Positions 1 to 5,892 are shown, numbered from the stretch's first letter. The stretch is 6,070 nucleotides of DNA from an uncultured Rickettsiales bacterium (GCA_937996615.1 CALKVD010000155.1:1-6070); one strand, 5' to 3'. The notes: generated by a model not told the origin, from the sequence alone. Program-made: numbers and translations.

Positions 1-13
1 TTTTTTAATTTAT

Positions 14-553
14 TTAGATATGTTTCATTCCTTCGCGGCAATAAATAAAACCTGATACAATCGTCAGGATAGCAGCTACCCACAACGAAATTTCGCCGAT
101 GTTCTGGATATACTTCCAGCTCACTAAGTCAGATCCAATCATAATGACTATAATCGCAATCATCTGGACAGCAGTTTTGATTTTACCCAAAATATTAACC
201 GGCAGAACAATTTTGCTTTCTCCTAAATATTCTCGCATTCCAGAAACAAAAATTTCGCGACAGAGTATTGCAACAATGGGTATAACTGGCGCCATTCCTT
301 TATAGACGAGCATCAACAAAGTAGAGACTACCAGCATTTTATCGGCAATAGGATCAAGCATCCTTCCAAAATTTGTTTCAGCTTTCCACAAACGAGCAAG
401 AAGCCCATCTATATAATCTGTGATACTAGCGAATATAAAAATGCCAGTATATATGTAGCGTGATGCTTTAGTATCAATGTAAAATGACATAACTAGAATA
501 GGAATCAAGATTATCCTAAATACTGTCAAGATATTGGGAATTTCTTTAAACAT
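14..553 (-). CDS. pgsA: CDP-diacylglycerol--glycerol-3-phosphate 3-phosphatidyltransferase (PgsA)
   Basis: This 179-residue integral membrane enzyme joins CDP-diacylglycerol and glycerol-3-phosphate to give phosphatidylglycerol-phosphate and CMP (EC 2.7.8.5), the committed step to phosphatidylglycerol and cardiolipin. The CDP-alcohol phosphatidyltransferase motif is complete: D46, D49, G50, A53, R54, G63, D67 and D71, with the spacing DxxDGxxAR-x8-GxxxDxxxD. The acidic residues of this motif bind metal and the CDP group in the family. The N-terminal IPNILTVFRIILIPILV and the later REIFVSGMREYL (99-110) are typical of PgsA rather than of phosphatidylserine synthase. Length matches the family (about 180-190). 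Several hydrophobic stretches, roughly 7-25, 33-50, 72-98, 125-143 and 155-172, fit a multi-pass protein. The ATG at 553 fits the conserved N-terminus; no clear Shine-Dalgarno lies before it. The gene is monocistronic as far as the window shows, with its own promoter at 588-616. Only 13 bases follow its stop, so the downstream neighbour is not visible. Confidence 0.96.
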   Translation of the reverse strand: MFKEIPNILTVFRIILIPILVMSFYIDTKASRYIYTGIFIFASITDYIDGLLARLWKAETNFGRMLDPIADKMLVVSTLLMLVYKGMAPVIPIVAILCREIFVSGMREYLGESKIVLPVNILGKIKTAVQMIAIIVIMIGSDLVSWKYIQNIGEISLWVAAILTIVSGFIYCREGMKHI

Positions 554-565
554 TGATTTTAATTG

Positions 566-620
566 ATAATTTACACTAGTACTTTTACTTATACTGAATT
601 TAGAATCAAGTGTAAATTAT
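566..620. repeat. Perfect 12-bp inverted repeat bracketing the pgsA promoter
   Basis: ATAATTTACACT at 566-577 is the exact reverse complement of AGTGTAAATTAT at 609-620, with 31 bases between. One arm covers the -35 box of the pgsA promoter and the other lies just downstream of the predicted start site. This is the geometry of a split operator, or of a promoter region able to form a cruciform. No regulator is known; function is inferred from position only. Confidence 0.5.
588..616 (-). promoter_or_regulatory. Sigma-70-type promoter of pgsA
   Basis: Read on the minus strand, a -35 box TTTACA (611-616) is followed by 17 bases and a -10 box TATAAG (588-593). Each box is one mismatch from consensus. 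Transcription should start near 581, leaving a leader of about 28 bases before the pgsA ATG at 553. Found by eye; AT-rich DNA produces such matches by chance, but box quality, spacing and position all agree. Confidence 0.55.
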
Positions 621-691
621 AAACTTATACCTTGGCAATATTAGTTATGAAGTAGCTGTAAAAAATTTTTAGATAAAAATGCAAATTTTAC

Positions 692-718
692 TTGCTAAAT
701 TCTGCTTAGCTTTATACA
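692..718 (+). promoter_or_regulatory. Possible promoter of tRNA-Thr
   Basis: TTGCTA (692-697) and TATACA (713-718) are separated by 15 bases, short of the ideal 17, and lie about 46 bases upstream of the tRNA. This is the best candidate I see on the plus strand before the tRNA, but it is weak. Confidence 0.25.
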
Positions 719-764
719 ACCTAGAAGAGGAACTAATAAAACGGTTCTAAATATTTTATTATAA

Positions 765-839
765 GCCGTTGTAGCACAGTGGTAGTGCACTTCATTGGTA
801 ATGAAGAGGTCGCAGGTTCGATTCTTGCCAACGGCACCA
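765..839 (+). tRNA. tRNA-Thr (anticodon GGT), CCA encoded
   Basis: The cloverleaf folds completely. The acceptor stem GCCGTTG (765-771) pairs with CAACGGC (829-835) in seven perfect pairs, and the D stem is GCAC/GTGC around a short AGTGGTA loop. The anticodon stem is CTTCA/TGAAG with loop TTGGTAA, giving anticodon GGT at 797-799, which reads threonine codons ACC and ACU. The variable loop is AGGTC and the T arm is GCAGG-TTCGATT-CTTGC with one G-U pair. The discriminator is A836 and the CCA tail is encoded at 837-839. The gene converges on tRNA-Ala, whose 3' end lies 50 bases away. The arms and invariant bases look functional. Confidence 0.96.
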
Positions 840-889
840 CTTATTAATATATTATATTATTTTTATTTTAAAATAAGTTAACCAGAAGA

Positions 890-965
890 TGGTGGAGCTA
901 AGCGGATTCGAACCGCTGGCCTTTTGAATGCCATTCAAACGCGCTACCAACTGCGCCATAGCCCC
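890..965 (-). tRNA. tRNA-Ala (anticodon GGC), CCA encoded
   Basis: On the minus strand the acceptor stem GGGGCTA (965 to 959) pairs with TAGCTCC (900 to 894). This includes the G3:U70 wobble, the identity signal for alanyl-tRNA synthetase. The D arm is GCGC-AGTTGGTA-GCGC, and the anticodon arm TTTGA-ATGGCAT-TCAAA gives anticodon GGC (930-932), which reads GCC and GCU. The T arm is AGCGG-TTCGAAT-CCGCT, the discriminator is A, and CCA is encoded at 890-892. Two apparent minus-strand ORFs across this locus are translations of the tRNA itself. It has its own promoter at 979-1007. Confidence 0.97.
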
Positions 966-978
966 AACAACGAAAAAT

Positions 979-1007
979 AATATAAGGCAAAATTGTTCTA
1001 CTGTAAA
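979..1007 (-). promoter_or_regulatory. Sigma-70-type promoter of tRNA-Ala
   Basis: On the minus strand TTTACA (1002-1007) and TATATT (979-984) are separated by exactly 17 bases. The predicted start near 972 leaves a leader of about 7 bases before the mature 5' end at 965, which suits a single tRNA gene. The -35 hexamer is identical to the one found for pgsA. Confidence 0.6.
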
Positions 1008-1094
1008 TATAATAAGATTGACTTTTATAATCATAATTCAGATTTCTAATAGTGGTAATAATGATCCAATACTGTAATAACATGACGCTTTAGA

Positions 1095-1118
1095 AATAGA
1101 GCTGAGCTGGTATAAAAA
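1095..1118 (-). repeat. 24-bp dispersed repeat, copy A
   Basis: On the minus strand this copy begins TTTTTATACCAGCTCAGCT and matches copy C (2644-2667) at 21 of 24 positions, with only one mismatch in the first 19. Similarity to copy C continues imperfectly upstream of the T run. The same DNA can form a local stem: AGCTGAGC (1100-1107) with GCTCGGTT (1121-1128), including two G-U pairs. Origin unknown; it may be the end of a small mobile or palindromic element. Confidence 0.5.
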
Positions 1119-1145
1119 TAGCTCGGTTATTCACCATCTTTTCCC

Positions 1146-1283
1146 ATGATTTATCTGCATATAATAGCTTTTGCCATATCATTTTTATACCGCCTTTGCT
1201 ATATATCAGCACAGAAGCTGTTCCTGGTTTTTGATTTTGGAATCAAAGTTGCAATGGCAAAATCGTTGGATTTATTAACCTAA
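1146..1283 (+). CDS. Doubtful small ORF, 45 codons
   Basis: An ATG at 1146 opens a 45-codon frame ending in TAA at 1281. The product starts MIYLHIIAFAISFLYRL, is hydrophobic at its N-terminus and contains the translation of repeat copy B (FLYRLCYI). I do not recognise it. No Shine-Dalgarno precedes the ATG, no promoter is obvious, and the frame lies over a repeat and a 7-bp hairpin (1230-1247). It may be a chance frame or the relic of a longer gene. It is recorded because it fills most of an otherwise empty stretch. Confidence 0.15.
   Translation: MIYLHIIAFAISFLYRLCYISAQKLFLVFDFGIKVAMAKSLDLLT
1182..1205 (+). repeat. 24-bp dispersed repeat, copy B
   Basis: This copy starts TTTTTATACCGCC and ends GCTATATA. 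It matches copy C (2644-2667, same strand) at 21 of 24 positions. It faces copy A, so ATTTTTATACC (1181-1191) is the perfect reverse complement of 1109-1119, with 61 bases between. A and B together therefore form an inverted pair of about 110 bp. Confidence 0.5.
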
Positions 1284-1298
1284 ATGATATATTTTATG

Positions 1299-1856
1299 TT
1301 ATTTATAATTATTTCTTGTTATTACTTGGTTTTTCTTTTTAATTGAGGATGCTATTATATTTTTTAAACTAAAATATAATAAAATAAGCTCAATGCATGA
1401 TGCATAAATCAAATTTAAGGCAGTTGGAGATAAAAATCCTAAAAACTTTCCTTGAGCTATATTGCATTGAATTAGATCGGCATCATCAATTTTGTTTTTA
1501 AAATCTTCAAAAGATTGACTCATACTAAAATCAACTGCGCAATTTGATAGGTACTTCCACCAATGCATTTCTAAACCTAGATGGAAAAAGGCTAAACTAA
1601 CTGAGGCTAATGTCAGAAGATGGGAGCTTGCTAAATACAACATCCAGGAATAAGGTCTGCAAATATATAAACCACTGGTCGCTACAAGAGCCATATAAAT
1701 GTAACGCTGATAGTAGCATAGTTTGCATGGTGCCATGTGTAACCAATATTCCATAAAGAATGCTATTGCTAACGCTGCTAAGCTGGAGCATAGCAGTAGA
1801 GTGATAATGATGATCTGAGACTGTTGTAGACTGTTAATGTTATAGCGTAAATTCAT
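1299..1856 (-). CDS. dsbB: DsbB-family disulfide bond formation protein
   Basis: This 185-residue inner-membrane protein of the DsbB family reoxidises periplasmic DsbA and passes the electrons to quinone, sustaining disulfide formation in exported proteins. The first periplasmic loop has the redox motif C44-KL-C47 followed by YYQR (Q50, R51), the family signature CxxCxxQR. The second loop has the cysteine pair C106 and C131, close to the classic spacing, preceded by FHLGLE (91-96), which corresponds to the conserved FHxGxE region. Hydrophobic segments at about 15-36, 49-66, 73-92 and 142-165 give the expected four membrane helices. The C-terminal tail is basic (SIKKKNQ) and should be cytoplasmic. 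Length is normal for the family. The ATG at 1856 is the first in the frame, and an in-frame stop lies upstream at 1905-1907; no good Shine-Dalgarno or promoter was found. No DsbA gene is present here, so the partner must lie elsewhere. The gene is isolated, with non-coding DNA on both sides. Confidence 0.93.
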   Translation of the reverse strand: MNLRYNINSLQQSQIIIITLLLCSSLAALAIAFFMEYWLHMAPCKLCYYQRYIYMALVATSGLYICRPYSWMLYLASSHLLTLASVSLAFFHLGLEMHWWKYLSNCAVDFSMSQSFEDFKNKIDDADLIQCNIAQGKFLGFLSPTALNLIYASCIELILLYFSLKNIIASSIKKKNQVITRNNYK

Positions 1857-2158
1857 GCTGGTACTAGATTGGTGATATAATTCAATATTAAAACTAAATT
1901 TTTGCTACTGACTTCTGTGTAGATTGCAAGAAATTTTAAGTTTACGTATTTCTACCACCAATTATCAATTTGATTGTAAGTTTTGTCCAGTAGTTCTTGG
2001 GCAAGATTCTTGATTTTTCTTGTTATGCGATCGAAGTACTTTTACTTGATTCTTAAATTTAGAGTAACTGTATGATAGAGGTTTTAAACTAATTAGCAAG
2101 TATCGCAAATTAATTTGTGGTTTGCCTATACAATTAATAATCTCTAAAATCTAAACTG
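1857..2158. other. Non-coding stretch upstream of dsbB
   Basis: About 300 bases without a supportable gene. A minus-strand frame stays open from about 2150 to a TGA at 1965-1967, roughly 61 codons, but it has no ATG, no ribosome site and no recognisable motif. It could be a gene relic or chance. The dsbB promoter should lie near the left edge of this stretch, but I could not find convincing boxes. Confidence 0.5.
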
Positions 2159-2302
2159 GGGCTGTTGCGAGAGACGGGAATTAGTAGAACCTCTTTGATT
2201 TTCGCGCTCCCTTAAAACCCTCGGTGTACTCTGAAATATATGAAGGATTTTATGGGGGATAATGGACGCAGCTTACCTAAAATCTTCATCTCGCAACAGT
2301 CC
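2159..2302. mobile_element. 144-bp inverted-repeat element, probable IS-derived MITE or solo remnant
   Basis: CTGTTGCGAGA at 2162-2172 is the exact reverse complement of TCTCGCAACAG at 2289-2299. With one mismatch the match extends to 14 bp (2159-2172 and 2289-2302). The interior of 116 bases is visibly richer in G and C than its flanks. It holds only a 25-codon minus-strand frame (2212-2289), so no transposase is present. Ends containing ACTGTTGCGAGA resemble terminal repeats I associate with IS5-type elements; that link is from memory and unverified. CTAA occurs just outside on the right (2302-2305) and at 2151-2154 on the left, but the left copy is offset by about 5 bp, so I see no clean target duplication. 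Confidence 0.55.
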
Positions 2303-2488
2303 TAAGTTATATCATTATAAGCATTTTTGAGAATACTAATCTAGTAATGCCTTATAGTAACACGTCTATTTTAATAGAATATTTGATATGTAAACTTCGG
2401 CTTAATTTACTATAATTACGAATAAAATCAATTAATTGTGAATAAATATTGATTTTTGCTGATTTTATGTAGTTTTAGTTGGTATTAG

Positions 2489-2623
2489 CGCGATTTAGTT
2501 GAAATCTATATCATACAACACTGTTTTGATAGTTTAAAAAAATTAGTCTTTGATCCAATATATAGCAAATCTGTTATAAAATGGCAGGGCAAAAACTATT
2601 ATATTCGTCTAAATCCTAGTTAA
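2489..2623 (+). pseudogene. Open fragment of unknown gene, no start codon
   Basis: Between a TAG at 2486-2488 and a TAA at 2621-2623 a plus-strand frame of 44 codons stays open. Its translation begins RDLVEIYIIQHCFDSLKK and later reads KSVIKWQGKNYYIRLNPS, which has the mixed composition of a real protein C-terminus rather than an AT-rich chance frame. There is no ATG and no ribosome site, and frames upstream are closed by several stops. If real, it is the decayed tail of a lost gene. I do not recognise the family. Confidence 0.25.
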
Positions 2624-2643
2624 ATATCCGAAATAAGGTGCTC

Positions 2644-2667
2644 TTTTTATACCGGCTCAGCTATATA
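2644..2667 (+). repeat. 24-bp dispersed repeat, copy C
   Basis: This copy starts TTTTTATACCGGCTCAGCT and ends ATATA. It differs from copy A (1095-1118, minus) at three positions and from copy B (1182-1205, plus) at three other positions. Its right flank carries GAGCTATAAAAA (2676-2687), an imperfect reverse complement of its own left half (2644-2658), so the locus is partly palindromic over about 45 bases. Confidence 0.5.
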
Positions 2668-2795
2668 AAGTGGGGGAGCTATAAAAATTAATACTAGTTC
2701 TATTCTGGTTTTAGGTGCTGGATTAAATTATCAAAAACCTAAATTTATCTCACAGTTTTAACTTTATCTTGTGATTTTGATTCAAATTGTAAAAG

Positions 2796-2851
2796 TTTGC
2801 TATAAATCAGCAAAGAAGATACTATTTATACAATTATAAATAGTATCTTCT
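2796..2851 (-). terminator. Tandem hairpin terminator downstream of the flagellin gene
   Basis: A perfect 17-bp stem (2814-2830 with 2835-2851) closes a four-base loop at 2831-2834. Directly beyond it on the minus strand lies a second, 6-bp stem (TTTGCT 2796-2801 with AGCAAA 2809-2814), followed by CTTTTA. The pair starts about 60 bases after the flagellin stop, the right place for an intrinsic terminator and 3' stabiliser of an abundant mRNA. The long stem itself is mostly A-T and is followed by only a short U run, so termination may be bidirectional or partial. Confidence 0.65.
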
Positions 2852-2912
2852 CATTTGGATGTTGCAACCCTTGCATTACCTTTGTTTTTAGGTATGGGGG
2901 AGGGGAGAGATT

Positions 2913-5882
2913 TTACATCTGCTGTAGTTGCTGTTGTATTTGCGTTCTCAAATTGGACATTTTGACCATTGCAGCAATGAAATTAATTGCTTGCGCTTGT
3001 TTCATATTCAATTCTGAGACTGCTTTATCCATAGGATATTTTAGGAAGATGTCACTTGCTTCTTGATATCTTAATTGTTTGCTAACTACAGTATTTGTGA
3101 TTTGCTCAATAATTTTTTGCGCTGATCCTACCTTACTGCTAGCGGCCAGGATAATATCCATTGCTTTTTCAACTAAAGTTGATGCGGCCAATGCTCCTTC
3201 AGAAGTACTGATATCCATTGATGCATCGCCAAAAATACTTTGATAAGTCATCGACTGTACTGAGAAAGCTATTCTTTCCATCGCACTTGTATCAGCTTGG
3301 AATGTCATTGCAGATTGCCCTGCTTTAAATGCAGATTTTAGCTGAGAGCGTAATGCGGCTACTGTATTATTATCTGACATATTGATACTGTTGCCAAAGA
3401 AAATGCTGAATTTGTTCTTTTGCGCATTATCACCGTTCAGATAGAGATCTAGCTTGCTTCCTGCTTTGAGGAATTCTAGAACCTCGGTAGTATTCAAAGA
3501 GTTTTTATAGATACTGCCATCACTAAGAGTTATGGTAATATATGATTTATTACTCAAAGTCAGATCGTCGTTGGTACCTTGGACAGTAACCGAACTTACT
3601 TCTATTGCGTTATCAAAGTTGTTGGAAGTATACTGGACAAAAGTATTAGTTAACAAAGAATCATTAGTGGATGGTTGGAAACTTAATACATCTCTTGTTT
3701 GCATTAAGGTTAATCCACTCAAGGCTGTTGCAAAATTAGCAGAATATGTTTCAGCAAGACTTTGGTTGCTTACTGCCATTCCTGTTCCAGCTGCTAAAGT
3801 CACATCGAAATATCCACCATCTTTAATTGTTGAGGTAAATCTTACAACAGTTTCAGTTGTTGGATTTGGATCAAATGTTGCGGTATAGTAAATTGGTGTA
3901 TCACCCTTTCTTGGACTTGTTATAGTCATCGCGACTTTATTGTTACCTGCATAGTTAGCTTCGACATTTTTAGTTGAGATATTGCCTAGGAACAATTTAT
4001 TATTTTGAATATTAGCAACATTAATTCCTCCGTCATCAGCACCTCCAAGTGTCCAGGTTGTTAAAGCTGTGTTGGAAAGTGATATAGACGCCTTGATTCC
4101 ATTGAGAGATGTATCAGCGGTGCGGCTAGAAATTTTCATTGCTGTTCCGGTTAGATTTTTTTGCACTTCATATTCGAAGTTTTTAATAAATGGGTCTTGA
4201 GTTTTGCGTAGCTTATTCACCAAATTTACTATTGTTTGTTGTACGTCAACTTGTAGCACTCCTGTTATAGGGTCTTTTGTTCCTGATAGTTTGACATCAG
4301 CATCATTTGTTGGTACTTCCTTAAAAGTATATTGTGGAGCGTTTGCTGAGTTAGTAATTTGGAAGACAGCGCCTTCACTTAGGCTGCTTAAAGGCACATT
4401 CACAAAACCTGAAGAAGCAACTGAAACGCTGTTATTATTCCATTTGATATATCCTGCCCCGTTGCCGATTGTATTGCCGCTGATCGAGCTGCTAGATACA
4501 CCAAGAGATCCAACTTCTGATTTAGTCGCATCATAGGTACTTAGATAGCTTCTGGTTCCAGCTACTAAAGATATTTGACCAGCCACTCCTTGATAATTAG
4601 ATTTGATAGTGATTGTATCGGCGGCTGTAGAACCGCTATTTGTTTTAGAAGTAGTTGCTGACATACTACTTAGCACAGATGTGAGATATCCATCAAGTGT
4701 ACCAGTTACTGTTATGCCGGATGTAGTATTGATTGCATTATTTAATGCTGTGACAAAAGCGGTGACAGAAGCTCCTGGTATAATCAATGCTGCATTTGTT
4801 TGGGTTGAAGACGGGACTTTTGATGTTGCGGCTGCGGCTAGACTCGCAGCAGTTTGGCCATATTGAATACCGTTGAATATATCTGTAGTTGTAGCAGAAT
4901 TTACTATATCGTAGGATATGTCAGTTGTAGCTACGCCAATAGAATTTCTGGTAATGAAAACTTTAGTATTATTGTTAGGATCAATAGTAGCGGTGAAGCC
5001 ATTATTTGCTAGTGCTGCTGCTTGTGCTCCTGAGGGATCGTTGATTGCATCAACCATCGCCTTAGCAATTTCTGCTCCAGTCATTCCGGTTCCTATATTA
5101 ATATTTACAGCAGTGGCGGTATTCGCTGTTGCTGTGGTAACTAAGTTAAAAGTTACAGAAGCGGTTCCATTGACTCCATTATTTCCCGCATTGCTAATTC
5201 TAAAATAAGCAGCTTTTGCAGCTGAAACAGATGCAGATTTTAAAGAAAGAGTTACATCTTGGAATGTGTTGAGGTTAGTGGCGGTGCAATTTGAGCCTGA
5301 AACTGTACTACTTGCGATTGCATATACGCCGTTTAGGTTTATCATAGAGGTTGGTGCTGGTCCAGTATCGAGACCTGGGTTATAAACCAAGCTACTGATA
5401 CCGTCGCCTCGAATTGCTCCTCGGTCGTCTGTCATTAAATTTGATGTTGCTGAGATATCGCCATTAAGTAATTTGATACCGTTGAAATTTGTTGTATCAA
5501 CAATTCGTTGATATGACTTAAGCGATTCTTGGAATTCAGCATTTAACAGCTTGTTAGAAGCTTCTCCGGAGATGCCTCCAGTAGCTTGAGTGATCAAAAC
5601 TCTCATGCTATCAAAGAGTTCTTTAATACTCGTTAAACCTGTTGCTGCGATTGATATCGCTGATCCTCCTTCTTTTAAAATCTCAGTGACTTTATCGAGG
5701 ATAGTAGAATCGCTTTGTAATCTAGTACCCACTATGAAGTTAGGTATATTATCTCCAGCGCTTATTATGCTATCTCCTGATCCCATTCTCTGACCTGCTT
5801 TGGTTGCGTCATTAAAAGTATTATACAAGGGATTTGAAAATGATGCGGTAGGACTGGTTCCTACCGATAAAACTGTGGCCAT
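2913..5882 (-). CDS. fliC: Giant flagellin (filament protein), 989 residues
   Basis: Flagellin is the filament subunit, exported unfolded by the flagellar type III system; there is no Sec signal here, as expected. Residues about 1-142 form the N-terminal D0/D1 region, with GDNIPNFIVGTRLQSD (43-58), the helix AISIAATGLTSIKELFDSMRV (75-95) and the signature TTNFNGIKLLNGD (130-142). Residues about 865-989 form the C-terminal D1/D0 region, with helical segments around 893-945 and a tail containing SELNMKQAQAINFIAAM (956-972). Between them lie some 700 residues rich in Ser, Thr, Asn, Ala and Gly, mostly predicted beta, apparently including repeated flagellin_IN-like modules (about 224-328, 370-445 and 504-602). 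Common flagellins have about 270-500 residues, so this one is exceptional. The frame is intact and holds a single cysteine, C199. The last residues, TQIQQQLQQM, differ from the usual LL-type end. The ATG at 5882 is supported by a Shine-Dalgarno. No other flagellar gene is in the window. Assignment as flagellin rather than the hook-associated protein FlgL rests on the TTNFNG signature. Confidence 0.92.
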   Translation of the reverse strand: MATVLSVGTSPTASFSNPLYNTFNDATKAGQRMGSGDSIISAGDNIPNFIVGTRLQSDSTILDKVTEILKEGGSAISIAATGLTSIKELFDSMRVLITQATGGISGEASNKLLNAEFQESLKSYQRIVDTTNFNGIKLLNGDISATSNLMTDDRGAIRGDGISSLVYNPGLDTGPAPTSMINLNGVYAIASSTVSGSNCTATNLNTFQDVTLSLKSASVSAAKAAYFRISNAGNNGVNGTASVTFNLVTTATANTATAVNINIGTGMTGAEIAKAMVDAINDPSGAQAAALANNGFTATIDPNNNTKVFITRNSIGVATTDISYDIVNSATTTDIFNGIQYGQTAASLAAAATSKVPSSTQTNAALIIPGASVTAFVTALNNAINTTSGITVTGTLDGYLTSVLSSMSATTSKTNSGSTAADTITIKSNYQGVAGQISLVAGTRSYLSTYDATKSEVGSLGVSSSSISGNTIGNGAGYIKWNNNSVSVASSGFVNVPLSSLSEGAVFQITNSANAPQYTFKEVPTNDADVKLSGTKDPITGVLQVDVQQTIVNLVNKLRKTQDPFIKNFEYEVQKNLTGTAMKISSRTADTSLNGIKASISLSNTALTTWTLGGADDGGINVANIQNNKLFLGNISTKNVEANYAGNNKVAMTITSPRKGDTPIYYTATFDPNPTTETVVRFTSTIKDGGYFDVTLAAGTGMAVSNQSLAETYSANFATALSGLTLMQTRDVLSFQPSTNDSLLTNTFVQYTSNNFDNAIEVSSVTVQGTNDDLTLSNKSYITITLSDGSIYKNSLNTTEVLEFLKAGSKLDLYLNGDNAQKNKFSIFFGNSINMSDNNTVAALRSQLKSAFKAGQSAMTFQADTSAMERIAFSVQSMTYQSIFGDASMDISTSEGALAASTLVEKAMDIILAASSKVGSAQKIIEQITNTVVSKQLRYQEASDIFLKYPMDKAVSELNMKQAQAINFIAAMVKMSNLRTQIQQQLQQM

Positions 5883-5889
5883 TTCTTTA

Positions 5890-5892
5890 CCT
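5890..5892 (-). promoter_or_regulatory. Shine-Dalgarno of the flagellin gene
   Basis: On the minus strand AGG, within ATAGGTAAAGAA, stands 7 bases before the ATG at 5882. It is the clearest ribosome site among the CDSs of this window and fixes the start, in keeping with a highly translated gene. Confidence 0.65.

Noticed and set aside
99..305. Plus-strand ORF of 68 codons opposite pgsA
   Set aside because: Shadow of the confident pgsA reading frame.
863..876. AT-only palindrome TTATTTTAAAATAA between the convergent tRNA genes, considered as a shared terminator
   Set aside because: No G-C pairs and no proper U run; such palindromes are expected by chance in this composition.
852..1083. Two minus-strand ORFs of about 60 codons, one reading GAMAQLVARLNGIQKASGS
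   Set aside because: They are translations of the tRNA-Ala gene and its flanks, a well-known false ORF pattern; the cloverleaf explains the sequence fully.
1230..1247. Hairpin TTTGATT-TTGG-AATCAAA downstream of dsbB, considered as its terminator
   Set aside because: No T run follows on either strand and it lies over 50 bases from the dsbB stop; too weak to call.
1597..1791. Minus-strand ORF of 64 codons inside dsbB in another frame
   Set aside because: The DsbB frame carries all family motifs; this frame has none.
1965..2150. Minus-strand open frame of about 61 codons upstream of dsbB
   Set aside because: No ATG, no ribosome site and no recognisable motif; not strong enough to list as a gene.
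2424..2456. Hairpin AAAATCAAT/ATTGATTTT with a following T run
   Set aside because: Only two of nine pairs contain G or C, the loop is 15 bases, and no gene ends nearby on the plus strand.
3532..5793. Several plus-strand ORFs of 67-118 codons opposite the flagellin gene
   Set aside because: They are antisense shadows of a strongly biased coding sequence, with no ribosome sites or recognisable motifs.
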